NCBI RefSeq assembly: GCF_042654345.1
Contig: NZ_JBHSGB010000001.1
Span: 1 to 64,000 of the forward strand
DNA length: 64,000 nt
DNA from: Pararheinheimera marina
GTDB lineage: Bacteria > Pseudomonadota > Gammaproteobacteria > Enterobacterales > Alteromonadaceae
Direction of reading: 5' to 3'
The position numbers and the translations under genes are program-made. The notes under the pieces were generated by a model. It saw nothing but the letters and a program-made list of their open reading frames with translations. It ran no database searches and was not told the origin of the DNA. Each line of letters begins with the position of its first letter. The first letter of the stretch is position 1. This document shows, in pieces, positions 34,046-42,222 of this stretch.

Positions 34046-34747
34046 CTAGCCTGGCTGGCCATAAATCTGTTCGGCACGATTGAACAGCACCCAACTGGTC
34101 AGTATGTACTTGTCGCCTGAGACAGGCACGCAGCCCCGGTGTGTATGTGTGAAATAAGCAGGCGCTATCACCATCCGGCCGGCTTTCGGCTGAATGGCTT
34201 TCTTCTGGTAATAAAACTCCGTCTGGCCGCCGTCACTGACATCATTCAGGTAAAACATAAACAACAATGCCCGGTGCAGCGCTTCATTGTGCCCCAGCTG
34301 CGGGTAGACTTCAGAATGCCAGTAGTTGTAGTTGCCTTTGCCTTGTTGGTATTTTTGCAGCTGAATGGGCCCTAACCGATAGATGGCCTGCGTCAGTTGC
34401 GGCACCTGAGGCCGGCCGAACTCATCAAAGTTATCCGCCGTCAGAGTGACAGCCCCCTGCCCGGACGGATGCGGCAAGGTCATGCTCATAGGGCCAATCA
34501 AGGCAAAATAGTACTTACGAAAGTATTCCATCACGTGCTGGCTGGTATGGCGGCAAATTTCATTGAGTTGCTGCTGGTACTCTGCATGCTGATTCAGATA
34601 CAAATCGGTGCTGATTTTTTTACTGGTGTCGACACCTCCGCCTGTGCGTCCCGCCGTAGTGTGAGGGCTCAGTTCAAAAGTACGGATCAGTTGCTGACAA
34701 AACTCCGCAGTTAATACATCGTCATAAACTTCAATAAAGTCGTGCAT
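34046..34747 (-). CDS. 2OG-Fe(II) oxygenase, prolyl-4-hydroxylase-like
   Basis: A 233-residue non-heme iron hydroxylase of the prolyl-4-hydroxylase (P4Hc) fold. The iron site is read as His144 and Glu146 (WHSEVYP, so HxE not the usual HxD), with a distal His in HTHRG (about 201-203) and Lys213 (GDKYILTSW) for the 2-oxoglutarate carboxylate. GNYNYWHSE plus YLNDVSDGGQTEFYY is typical of a bacterial subgroup whose substrate is unknown. It points away from ggt and toward elaA and is probably monocistronic. Confidence 0.82.
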   Translation of the reverse strand: MHDFIEVYDDVLTAEFCQQLIRTFELSPHTTAGRTGGGVDTSKKISTDLYLNQHAEYQQQLNEICRHTSQHVMEYFRKYYFALIGPMSMTLPHPSGQGAVTLTADNFDEFGRPQVPQLTQAIYRLGPIQLQKYQQGKGNYNYWHSEVYPQLGHNEALHRALLFMFYLNDVSDGGQTEFYYQKKAIQPKAGRMVIAPAYFTHTHRGCVPVSGDKYILTSWVLFNRAEQIYGQPG

Positions 34748-34968
34748 AAAATCTGATAATTCCGACGGTTAAATCTACAAAACATGTTGTGCGACCAGCC
34801 TTCACCATACAGTGCCCGACTGGCTGTTTGCAAAAATTTTACAAGCGATAATGTGGCCGGCACTTCCCTGCACTCTGCCCACTGAAAGCCGCTGTTAGTC
34901 GTGGCTCTCTGGCGCAATACAGCATAAAGCAGTAGCTTGGTGGCTTTGACCAACAGAGGATAACCAGA

Positions 34969-36681
34969 ATGAAAAAACTCGTGTTATGCAGTTTATTGGC
35001 ATTAAGCCCACAGCTGCTGGCCTATGATCGCATCACAGGTGCAGAGTTCGCCAGCCGCTCCGAAGTGATAGCACCGCATGCCATGGCAGCCACCAGTCAG
35101 CCGCTGGCCACTCAGATTGCCCTGGATGTGATGAAACAAGGCGGCACTGCCGTCGATGCAGCCATTGCGGCTAACGCGGCACTGGGCCTGATGGAGCCGA
35201 CCGGTAATGGCATTGGTGGTGATTTATACGCCATTGTCTGGGATGGCAAAACCAAACAACTGTACGGCCTGAATGCGTCTGGCCGCTCACCAAAAGGTTT
35301 AAGCTTTAAACAGCTGCAAAAAGAGCTGAAGAAACAAAACCTGACTGAATTGCCGCCTTACGGCATGTTACCAATCAGCGTGCCAGGTGCAGTTGACGGT
35401 TGGTTTGAACTGCATCAGAAATTCGGCAAACTGCCTATGCAACAGATCCTACAGCCCGCCATTAATTACGCTGAGCAGGGCTTCCCGGTCAGCGAACTGA
35501 TTGCCTACTACTGGGACCGTTCGGTGCCGAAGCTGTCGGTGCAACCAGGTGACTTCAAAGGCACCTTTACCATCAATGGCAAAGCGCCCGCCAAAGGCGA
35601 GCTGTTTAAAAACCCGGATTTGGCCAACACCTACAAAGCTATCGCTGCTGGTGGGCGCGATGCCTTTTACAAAGGTGATATCGCCAAACGTATCGACAGC
35701 TTTATGAAAGCCAATGGCGGCTATCTGCGCTACGACGACTTGGCCAGCCATCAATCGGATTGGGTTGAGCCGGTATCAGTGAACTACCGTGGCTACGATG
35801 TGTGGGAACTGCCGCCGAATGGTCAGGGCATTGCCGCGCTGCAAATGCTGCAAATCCTGAAAAACTTTGATTTAAAGGCCATGGGCTACAACAGCGTCGA
35901 AAGCATTCATACCCTGGTTGAAGCCAAAAAGCTGGCCTTTGAAGACAGGGCAAAATTTTACGCCGACATGGACTTCAACAAAGCGCCGGTTGCCGCCCTG
36001 ATTTCGGAAGCTTATGGCAAAGAGCGCGCCAGGCTGATCACCAGCAAAGCCGCACAACGGGTAGACGCCGGGAACCCGCACCTTTACACAGGCGACACCA
36101 TCTACCTGACCACAGCCGATAAAGACGGCACTATGGTGTCACTGATCCAGTCCAATTACCGCGGTATGGGATCAGGGGTGGTGGTACCGGGCACAGGTTT
36201 TGGCTTCCAGGACCGAGGCCAGCTGTTTTCACTGGACCCGAAACACGCCAATGCCTATGAACCGGGGAAAAGACCTTTCCAGACTATTATTCCGGCCTTT
36301 ATGACCAAAGACGGTCAGCCGCTGATGAGCTTTGGTGTCATGGGTGGCGCTATGCAGCCACAAGGCCATGTGCAGATTGTGGTGAATATGATCGACTACG
36401 GAATGAATATTCAGGAAGCAGGTGACGCCGCCCGTTGGCAGCATTTAGGCAGCACCGAACCAACAGACGCCGCCAATGCTTACCTGACCAATGGTGGTTA
36501 TGTGCAGCTGGAAAAAGGCGTGCCTTACGAGACCGCCCGTGAGCTGATGAAACGCGGCCACGACGTGCGCTCAGGTTTAGGTGAGTTTGGTGGTTATCAG
36601 GCCATTTACCGTGACCCGAAAACCGGCGTCTACTGCGGGGCATCGGAATCCCGTAAAGACGGTCAGGCCGCTGGCTATTAA
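34969..36681 (+). CDS. Gamma-glutamyltranspeptidase family protein
   Basis: A 570-residue exported Ntn-hydrolase. A signal peptide (about 1-18) precedes a GGT fold: AVDAAIAANAALGLMEPTGNGIGGD (heavy-chain core), and the self-cleavage Thr is read as Thr377 in GDTIYLT. The typical TTHYS of classical GGT is replaced by TIYLTT and the lid-loop is short, so it resembles cephalosporin acylase or YwrD-type relatives more than E. coli Ggt. It acts in the periplasm, on gamma-glutamyl compounds if the family holds. A strong terminator follows. Confidence 0.85.
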   Translation: MKKLVLCSLLALSPQLLAYDRITGAEFASRSEVIAPHAMAATSQPLATQIALDVMKQGGTAVDAAIAANAALGLMEPTGNGIGGDLYAIVWDGKTKQLYGLNASGRSPKGLSFKQLQKELKKQNLTELPPYGMLPISVPGAVDGWFELHQKFGKLPMQQILQPAINYAEQGFPVSELIAYYWDRSVPKLSVQPGDFKGTFTINGKAPAKGELFKNPDLANTYKAIAAGGRDAFYKGDIAKRIDSFMKANGGYLRYDDLASHQSDWVEPVSVNYRGYDVWELPPNGQGIAALQMLQILKNFDLKAMGYNSVESIHTLVEAKKLAFEDRAKFYADMDFNKAPVAALISEAYGKERARLITSKAAQRVDAGNPHLYTGDTIYLTTADKDGTMVSLIQSNYRGMGSGVVVPGTGFGFQDRGQLFSLDPKHANAYEPGKRPFQTIIPAFMTKDGQPLMSFGVMGGAMQPQGHVQIVVNMIDYGMNIQEAGDAARWQHLGSTEPTDAANAYLTNGGYVQLEKGVPYETARELMKRGHDVRSGLGEFGGYQAIYRDPKTGVYCGASESRKDGQAAGY

Positions 36682-36718
36682 GTGTTGAGCACGTTGAAAA
36701 AAGGCGGGTAATAACCCT

Positions 36719-36756
36719 AATGCCAGTCAGTTAAGCTGACTGGCATTATTTTTTAC
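36719..36756 (+). terminator. Intrinsic terminator after the GGT gene
   Basis: AATGCCAGTCAG and CTGACTGGCATT make a perfect 12-base stem around TTAAG, followed by ATTTTTTA. It lies 38 bases after the stop codon. Confidence 0.92.
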
Positions 36757-37012
36757 CGCACAGTATCAGAATTCACCTGAACTAAAACAGTAAACGAACT
36801 GAATCTATCCAAAGCGAGGAAAGGTAAAAAACTAAGCAGACCGTCTTTGGCATGGATGCCAAAGCCGAGCCTACAGGGAACGTATTCACGGCGTGTCTGC
36901 GTGGGCTTTGCCTTTTCCGCTGCAACTGAACCAACTCGTGAATAGATAAGCAGTTTTTGAATAAAAACTGCTTATCTGATCGGCATTAGGTAATAACCCA
37001 CCTTTTTTCGTG
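36757..37012. repeat. Intergenic region with two perfect hairpins, probable interspersed repeat
   Basis: No gene is seen between the GGT terminator and the arylamine acetyltransferase end. CTTTGGCATGGATGCCAAAG (36845-36864) is a hairpin with 7-base arms; it is followed by GAGCCTACAGGGAACGTATTCACGGCGTGTCTGCG, a GC-rich string unlike the surroundings. AGATAAGCAGTTTTT and AAAAACTGCTTATCT (36944-36977) form a 15-base stem that could stop transcription from the right. The first part resembles intergenic repeats I associate with this group, which is from memory and not verified. Confidence 0.5.
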
Positions 37013-37771
37013 TTAATTCAACAGACGCTGTAATTCCGTGTCGCGCTCCGCCTCAGATAACTGCCGCACTTGAGTGCCTTCTGCACGAATTTGCTTTAAC
37101 TGATCTCCCAGCAGAATATCGCGGCCTTGAGGGCTGTGCCGGATCACCAGCAGTTTCTGCACAAAAATAGTGTCCGGGTGCGTCGAGTTCAGGTAGTTGG
37201 CTGGCATAAAATCCACCCACTCACTTTCGTAACAGTCAAAGCCAAACTGGCTCAGCCACTGCCCGTCGACAAAGGCTTGCAGCACATAAGCGCCCTTGTC
37301 ATCCAGCGTCAGTTTAAAGCGATCAAAATCCTGCTCCAGTTCTGTGTCCAGATGCGACAGCGCTATTGGTGCGCGGATGCCGTAGCTGCCAAAACCTAAA
37401 TCCAGCAGATACTGTTCGCCTTCGGCTTCGACCAGCAACACCATATGGGTTTTAGGCCGGCGCACCGGGTAGAACATAGGCCGGGCAGCAACAAAACGGT
37501 AGCTAAAGCCCAAGGCCTGCAACGCCATTGCAAACAGGCCGTTCACTTCGTAGCAATAACCGCCACGGCGCTGCTGCACAATTTTTTCCACGATTTGCTC
37601 TGGCACCATAGACACCACTTGTCCGGCCTGCACATCGAGGTTTTCAAAAGGCACCGCAAAGAGCTGAGTCCGCATCAGGTCGTGCAGCGTCTCCAAGCTC
37701 CGCTCCACCGGGCCTGTATAACCAATGCGCTGAAAGTAGGCGGCTAAGTCAAAATTTTCGGCAAACATCAT
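37013..37771 (-). CDS. Arylamine N-acetyltransferase
   Basis: A 252-residue cytoplasmic enzyme that transfers acetyl groups from acetyl-CoA to arylamines and hydrazines. The catalytic triad is complete: Cys73 (RRGGYCYEVN), His109 (KTHMVL) and Asp124 (DLGFGS). The opening FDLAAYFQRIGYTG is typical of bacterial NATs. The ATG pair at 37771 gives either 252 or 251 residues. It starts 6 bases after the DUF2288 stop, so the two are probably cotranscribed. Confidence 0.93.
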   Translation of the reverse strand: MMFAENFDLAAYFQRIGYTGPVERSLETLHDLMRTQLFAVPFENLDVQAGQVVSMVPEQIVEKIVQQRRGGYCYEVNGLFAMALQALGFSYRFVAARPMFYPVRRPKTHMVLLVEAEGEQYLLDLGFGSYGIRAPIALSHLDTELEQDFDRFKLTLDDKGAYVLQAFVDGQWLSQFGFDCYESEWVDFMPANYLNSTHPDTIFVQKLLVIRHSPQGRDILLGDQLKQIRAEGTQVRQLSEAERDTELQRLLN

Positions 37772-37777
37772 CGGCTC

Positions 37778-38104
37778 CTAATTCAGCACCGCACCGGCTT
37801 TGTCCTGCACCAGCACCCAAGGCGAGACCACAACAGCCCATAAGTCTGCTTTTTGCTCAAACCAAACCGCGGCCTGGCTGTCATTGACCCGGTCCACCAG
37901 CCCTTGCTGTAACCAAAGCTGCACTTGAGTTTTCAGGTCCTGGCTGAATGCATAGGCCACCTCAACCAGGTCCAGGCTGGCGGCCACTTGCACTACAGAG
38001 CCTGCTGCATAAAACTTTTGCAATTCCAGCCAGTTGATGCGTGCAGTTTCGCTGGTGATCTTCGCTTTCAGTACTTCAGGTTCAACCGAAAAATTTTCGT
38101 TCAT
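37778..38104 (-). CDS. DUF2288 family protein
   Basis: A 108-residue soluble protein of unknown function with the DUF2288 marks: ETARINWLELQKFYAAGSVV, LDLVEVAYAFSQD and the tail LWAVVVSPWVLVQDKAG. No catalytic motif is evident. It lies 31 bases after glrR and 6 before the arylamine acetyltransferase gene, all leftward; it may be cotranscribed with either. Confidence 0.85.
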   Translation of the reverse strand: MNENFSVEPEVLKAKITSETARINWLELQKFYAAGSVVQVAASLDLVEVAYAFSQDLKTQVQLWLQQGLVDRVNDSQAAVWFEQKADLWAVVVSPWVLVQDKAGAVLN

Positions 38105-38134
38105 CTTGCTTCTCTTGCCCGTTAACGGCCTGTT

Positions 38135-39484
38135 CTACTCAACTTCATCGCCCTGCTCGGCCACCTGGGCCGCGCTGAGCTCGTGTTTTTTCATTAACTT
38201 GTGCAAGTCCGTTCTGTTGCGTCCGGCCAGCTCTGCCGCGCGGGTGACATTGCCTTCGGCCATTTTCAGCACTTTGATCAGGTACTGACGCTCAAACTGA
38301 TCTTTGGCTTCGGTTAAGGTCGGCCAAAAACTAACATTCTGAGATAAGGCCTGCTCGACCTGCGCCAGGCTAATCACCGGACTGCTGGTCAGCGCCACAC
38401 ACTGCTCCACCACGTTGACCAACTGGCGCACATTGCCCGGCCACTGCGCTGTCACCAACGCCTGCATCGCATCGTCGGAAAAACGGTTCACCTGGACACC
38501 GTGGCGCTCTGAGCTTTGCTGCAGCACATGACGGGCAAGCAGCGGAATGTCTTCTGCACGTTCACGCAAACTAGGCAGCTGCAAATTGACCACGTTCAGC
38601 CGGTAATACAAGTCTTCGCGGAAGCTTTGTTCCTGCATCGCCTGCTTCAGATCACGGTGAGTGGCAGACAATACCCGCACATTAATAGGAATGGTTTTGG
38701 TGCTGCCAACAGGGCGAATTTGCCGCTCCTGCAAGGCGCGCAATAACTTTACCTGCAACGGCATCGGCATGTCGCCAATCTCATCAAGGAACAGCGTGCC
38801 GCCATCCGCTTCGCGGAATAAACCGGCATGCTCATTGACCGCACCGGTAAAAGCCCCTTTGGTGTGACCAAAGAGTTCGGACTCCAATAAGTGCTCAGGT
38901 AAAGCGCCGCAGTTAATGGCGACAAAGTGCCCTTTGGCCCGCGGGCTGGCCTGATGAATGGCTTTGGCCAGTAATTCTTTGCCTGTCCCGCTGGCGCCGG
39001 TGATCAGCACGCTCACGTCACGCTGCGCCACGCGGTACGCTTGCTCCAGCACCTGCTCCATCACTTTACTGCGGGTGACTATGGCCTGACGCCATTGGTC
39101 CTGACTGGGAATATGCGACTGGTGCACCGCCTGCGCCAGAATATCGCGCAGCTCATTGTTATTCAGCGGTTTGGTCAGAAAGCCAAAGACACCACGCTGA
39201 GTCGCGGCAACCGCTTCCGGAATAGACCCATGCGCTGTCATCAGCACCACAGGTAAACCAGGGCAGCGTTTGGCTATTTCATCAAACAGCGCCATGCCAT
39301 CCAACCCGGGCATGCGTAAGTCGGACAACACCACATCAAAGCTGTTTTTACCCAGCAACGGCAGCGCAGTTTCGGCGCAGTCTGCACTGGTCACCTGATA
39401 GCCTTCCCCTTCCAGCCGCAGCGTCATTAGTCGCAGCAGGCTGGGGTCATCATCCACCAACAATAAACGGGCGCCATGGCTCAT
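38135..39484 (-). CDS. glrR: Sigma-54-dependent response regulator GlrR (QseF)
   Basis: A 449-residue NtrC-family activator. The receiver domain (1-120) has the phospho-acceptor Asp55 (VVLSDLRMPG), then the AAA+ domain with Walker A GASGTGKE (163-170), the sigma-54 contact GAFTGA (210-215) and FREDLYYRLNVV, and a Fis-type helix-turn-helix at the end (NVTRAAELAGRNRTDLHKLM). In enterobacteria GlrR activates glmY from a sigma-54 promoter. It abuts the yfhG lipoprotein gene (1-base gap) in the conserved glrK-yfhG-glrR order. Confidence 0.93.
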   Translation of the reverse strand: MSHGARLLLVDDDPSLLRLMTLRLEGEGYQVTSADCAETALPLLGKNSFDVVLSDLRMPGLDGMALFDEIAKRCPGLPVVLMTAHGSIPEAVAATQRGVFGFLTKPLNNNELRDILAQAVHQSHIPSQDQWRQAIVTRSKVMEQVLEQAYRVAQRDVSVLITGASGTGKELLAKAIHQASPRAKGHFVAINCGALPEHLLESELFGHTKGAFTGAVNEHAGLFREADGGTLFLDEIGDMPMPLQVKLLRALQERQIRPVGSTKTIPINVRVLSATHRDLKQAMQEQSFREDLYYRLNVVNLQLPSLRERAEDIPLLARHVLQQSSERHGVQVNRFSDDAMQALVTAQWPGNVRQLVNVVEQCVALTSSPVISLAQVEQALSQNVSFWPTLTEAKDQFERQYLIKVLKMAEGNVTRAAELAGRNRTDLHKLMKKHELSAAQVAEQGDEVE

Positions 39485-39485
39485 C

Positions 39486-40061
39486 TTAGTTACCTGTCTG
39501 ATTTAATTTGGCTTCAATTTGGGTCAGCGCATCAATCTTTTTCTGCAGATCTTTGGTCTGCCGGTTCAGCCGTTCAATCCGGCCCTGATGCTGAGCATTC
39601 AGGCGCGACAAAGCGGTCACGGCAGACTCGGTTTCCAGTAACTTCTGGTTATAGGCCAAGTCCCAGCGCAGCAGATCGGCCAGTCCTTTCGGCAGGGTAT
39701 TGAGCCGATCAGATAACTGAGACTGGGCGGCAAAGCGCACTGAATAAGGGCTGTCCGGGTGCAGGCGGATCAGCAAGGTCTGCAGTTGGGTGACCGCACT
39801 GCTGGTCAGGCTACGCAGCAGTGCATCGCGCTGATCCTGGGTGGTCGGCAACAACTGGGCGCGGAAATCGCGCCAGGCTTGCAAGGTCAGCACATCGTCG
39901 GCAATCGCCAGCTCAGCCTTCAGTGGTTTTTCTGGCTCCACCTCTTTTGGTTGCACCAGGGCAGGCTGAGGTTCAGGTTTCTTCACCACAGGGTTCAGCG
40001 GCTTCACTGCCTGACAACCCACCAACAGCACTGCGGTGGTGATGCTTAACCAGATTTTCAT
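39486..40061 (-). CDS. qseG: YfhG/QseG-type outer-membrane lipoprotein
   Basis: A 191-residue lipoprotein. The signal peptide ends in LLVGC with Cys16 lipidated, followed by a Pro/Lys-rich tether and a helical coiled-coil end (TKDLQKKIDALTQIEAKL). In E. coli this lipoprotein contacts the kinase periplasmic domain and modulates it. It lies between the kinase and regulator genes, overlapping the kinase by 4 bases. Confidence 0.85.
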   Translation of the reverse strand: MKIWLSITTAVLLVGCQAVKPLNPVVKKPEPQPALVQPKEVEPEKPLKAELAIADDVLTLQAWRDFRAQLLPTTQDQRDALLRSLTSSAVTQLQTLLIRLHPDSPYSVRFAAQSQLSDRLNTLPKGLADLLRWDLAYNQKLLETESAVTALSRLNAQHQGRIERLNRQTKDLQKKIDALTQIEAKLNQTGN

Positions 40062-41476
40062 ACACTTTCCTCAACTAAAGGTAACCGGACCTGAATACAG
40101 ACATCGGCGTAATTCACATCGACAATTTCAGCTATGCCTCCCAGCAGGCGGGCGCAGTCAGCCACAATAGACAAGCCAAGGCCTGAGCCTTGCACGGCGT
40201 CAAAACGTTGGGCTTTACCACGCTGGAAGGGTTCAAACAGTTTGGCCCGCAATTCGGCCGGAATAGGCGTGCCATTGTTGGCCACGTCCAGAATAAGGTA
40301 TTTGTCATGTGGCCTTAGGCTGACCCAGACCTTGCTGCCTTCGGCGCCATAAGCCTGAGCATTATTAATCAGATTATCCAGAATACGGCGGAATAACATG
40401 CCATCGGTATAAATCCGCGGTAGCTGACAATCCAGCTCGATCTGCTGCTCACGTTGTTGCAGTGACAACGCATGGTCGTTAAAGCACTCTTGCAATAACT
40501 TGTCGCTGTCATGCCAGCTCAGTTCGGGCTTGGCCTGTTGCAACAGTTTATTGTAATCCAGCAGCTGCTCGGTCAGCACACTCAGCCGATCCGCACTGCC
40601 ATTGAGCAAGGTCACGACTTCCATTTGCTGGGGGGTTAGCGGCCCCACCAACTGCTCCGCCAATAAAGCGCAGCCTTCGCGAATACTGGACAAGGGGGTT
40701 TTTAGCTCATGCGAGGCGTGGCGCAGCAAAATGAGCCGCAAAGCCTCCAGCTGCTGTAAACGTGACGCCAGCCAGCGCAGCTGTTCACCCAGTTCGGTCA
40801 GCTCACGTGGCCCATCAACTTTGTCGTGCGGAAAATGATGGCTGGGCTGACCGATAGAACGGATCATTGTATCCAGCTTTTTCACCGGTGCAGTAATACG
40901 GGCAGAAGCCCACAACACCAGCAATAAAGTTAACACCACCAATGCCACTGTCTGCCAGGCCAGCTGGCTTTGCGCTTCTTCGGCATAGGCCTGTTGTTGT
41001 TGTAACCGTTGCTCCAGCATGCTCCAGATGGCTTGTGTCAGTTGCAGCTGCTGCAAGCGGATCTTCTGTAGTATCGGGCTTAATTCTTCGTTATTTTCGG
41101 TCAGGTAATTGTCCAGCAATAACTGCAGCTGCGCCTGTTGCTGCTGACACAACAGCGGCTGCGCCAGGTTCAGACAGACTGAACTCAGGTTCTGCTGGTA
41201 ATTGTCCAGGTGGGTCGCGGCGAGCTTAGACAAGGCATCGGTCTTCAGAATACTGAACTGCAGCACAGAACGTTCAATGTCATTCACCAGCTTTTGCATA
41301 TTCTCGGTTCGGCGCACATTCGCCACTGAGCTCTCGGCCTCTGCAATGGCAAAACGGCTGACGTCAGACAAGGAGCTGTTGCTCTGCCACAACAACACAC
41401 TTAACGGAATTAGCGCCATACAAAAGCTAAGCAATACAAATTGCCGCAGGCTGGCTGGCTGAATGGGCATACGCAT
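40058..41476 (-). CDS. glrK: Sensor histidine kinase GlrK (QseE)
   Basis: A 472-residue sensor kinase. One helix (about 11-30), a periplasmic helical domain (about 31-170), a second helix (about 171-192), HAMP (about 193-245), then HisKA with His256 in HASHELKTPLSS, and a HATPase with NNAQAY (N box) and GSGLGLSIV (G2 box). It should phosphorylate GlrR. Its start lies 110 bases after the terminator of the small membrane protein, so it heads its own operon. Confidence 0.92.
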   Translation of the reverse strand: MRMPIQPASLRQFVLLSFCMALIPLSVLLWQSNSSLSDVSRFAIAEAESSVANVRRTENMQKLVNDIERSVLQFSILKTDALSKLAATHLDNYQQNLSSVCLNLAQPLLCQQQQAQLQLLLDNYLTENNEELSPILQKIRLQQLQLTQAIWSMLEQRLQQQQAYAEEAQSQLAWQTVALVVLTLLLVLWASARITAPVKKLDTMIRSIGQPSHHFPHDKVDGPRELTELGEQLRWLASRLQQLEALRLILLRHASHELKTPLSSIREGCALLAEQLVGPLTPQQMEVVTLLNGSADRLSVLTEQLLDYNKLLQQAKPELSWHDSDKLLQECFNDHALSLQQREQQIELDCQLPRIYTDGMLFRRILDNLINNAQAYGAEGSKVWVSLRPHDKYLILDVANNGTPIPAELRAKLFEPFQRGKAQRFDAVQGSGLGLSIVADCARLLGGIAEIVDVNYADVCIQVRLPLVEESV

Positions 41477-41540
41477 AGGATAAGCAATGGCCGGAGAAAA
41501 CTGCCGGTATCATAACGGATTTTATCCGGCGCAAGAAAGC

Positions 41541-41567
41541 AAAAAGCCGGTCAAAGGACCGGCTTTT
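41541..41567 (-). terminator. Intrinsic terminator after the 66-residue gene
   Basis: On the minus strand AAAAGCCGGTC and GACCGGCTTTT pair around CTTT and are followed by TTGCTTTCTTG. It lies about 20 bases after the stop of the small gene and before glrK. It also carries the matching run of A, so it may work in both directions. Confidence 0.88.
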
Positions 41568-41585
41568 CTGAAGTTCAACAGCAGC

Positions 41586-41786
41586 TTATTGGGCAACCTG
41601 CACAGCTGAGGCCACAGCACGGGCTTTACGCGCCTTGGCAGCAGTGCGGGCATAAGCGTCAGCTGCTTGTGCCCGCTCTAACTCCTTTACCTGGGCACCA
41701 TTCAAATCAATTTTGCGCAGGAAGCTGACGAACACAAAAGCATTAACCATAAAGAAGGCGACTGCGGTGATTAAAAACATATCCAT
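41586..41786 (-). CDS. Small single-helix membrane protein of unknown function
   Basis: A 66-residue protein with one amino-terminal membrane helix (about residues 4-24, LITAVAFFMVNAFVFVSFLR), followed by a charged Ala/Lys/Arg-rich cytoplasmic tail (EKARAAD-type composition, KARKARAVASAVQVAQ at the end). No conserved domain is recognised. Coding is supported by a GAGAGG ribosome site 8 bases before the ATG and by its own terminator; the leader contains a long inverted repeat (41835-41884). Confidence 0.65.
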   Translation of the reverse strand: MDMFLITAVAFFMVNAFVFVSFLRKIDLNGAQVKELERAQAADAYARTAAKARKARAVASAVQVAQ

Positions 41787-41834
41787 GATTGACCTCTCTT
41801 ACTTCAGTTGAGTTGCAGCTTTGGCTGCGCCGGT

Positions 41835-41884
41835 CGGTAAATTAGGTAAGAGCAACAACTTCGTATCTCTTACCTAATTTACCG
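41835..41884 (-). repeat. Long perfect inverted repeat in the 66-residue gene leader
   Basis: CGGTAAATTAGGTAAGAG and CTCTTACCTAATTTACCG form a perfect 18-base stem with a 14-base loop. It lies about 50 bases upstream of the ATG of the small gene, inside its expected mRNA leader. There is no T run in the leftward direction, so it is not a standard terminator. Confidence 0.75.
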
Positions 41885-42191
41885 TGACGACTCTAATAAT
41901 GCAGAGACTGTGCCAACAAATTAGAATAAAATTAAATCATTTAAAAACAACAAGATAAACAAACAACAAGTTACAAAAACCCGTTTTTTCGCTGAAACTG
42001 AACCTGAGCCACAAAAGATCTGTTGCCAATTAGCGACAGCAAATCACCCAGTAAAAATTAAATCATATAAATCAACAGCTTAAACTGTATCTTTTTAGCG
42101 ACAGTTTTCTTAAGAAAGGTTAAAATCAATTAAATTCATTAAAAATCAATAAGATAAAAACATACTTTTGGAGTGGCGAGTGGAGAGCAAT

Positions 42192-42215
42192 GGGGCCAGA
42201 ACATGCTCTGGCCCC
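42192..42215 (-). terminator. Hairpin after the adenosine deaminase gene
   Basis: GGGGCCAGA and TCTGGCCCC pair around ACATGC within 8 bases of the stop. There is no T run on the minus strand, so termination is uncertain; the arms are nearly the same as those of the tldD terminator. Confidence 0.55.
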
Positions 42216-42222
42216 GGCAGGG

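Larger units (their letters stand above)
41787..42222. other. AT-rich gap with a long leader hairpin
   Basis: No gene over 30 codons fits in these 436 bases. The right part (about 41920-42175) is strikingly AT-rich with runs such as AAATCATTTAAAAACAAC and AAATCATATAAATC, likely holding promoters of the 66-residue gene. The left part holds the 18-base stem at 41835-41884. The far right holds the deaminase terminator. Confidence 0.55.

Noticed and set aside
34711..34953. 80-codon leftward frame between the oxygenase and GGT genes
   Set aside because: It overlaps the oxygenase start, has no family match, and occupies the expected promoter region of two divergent genes.
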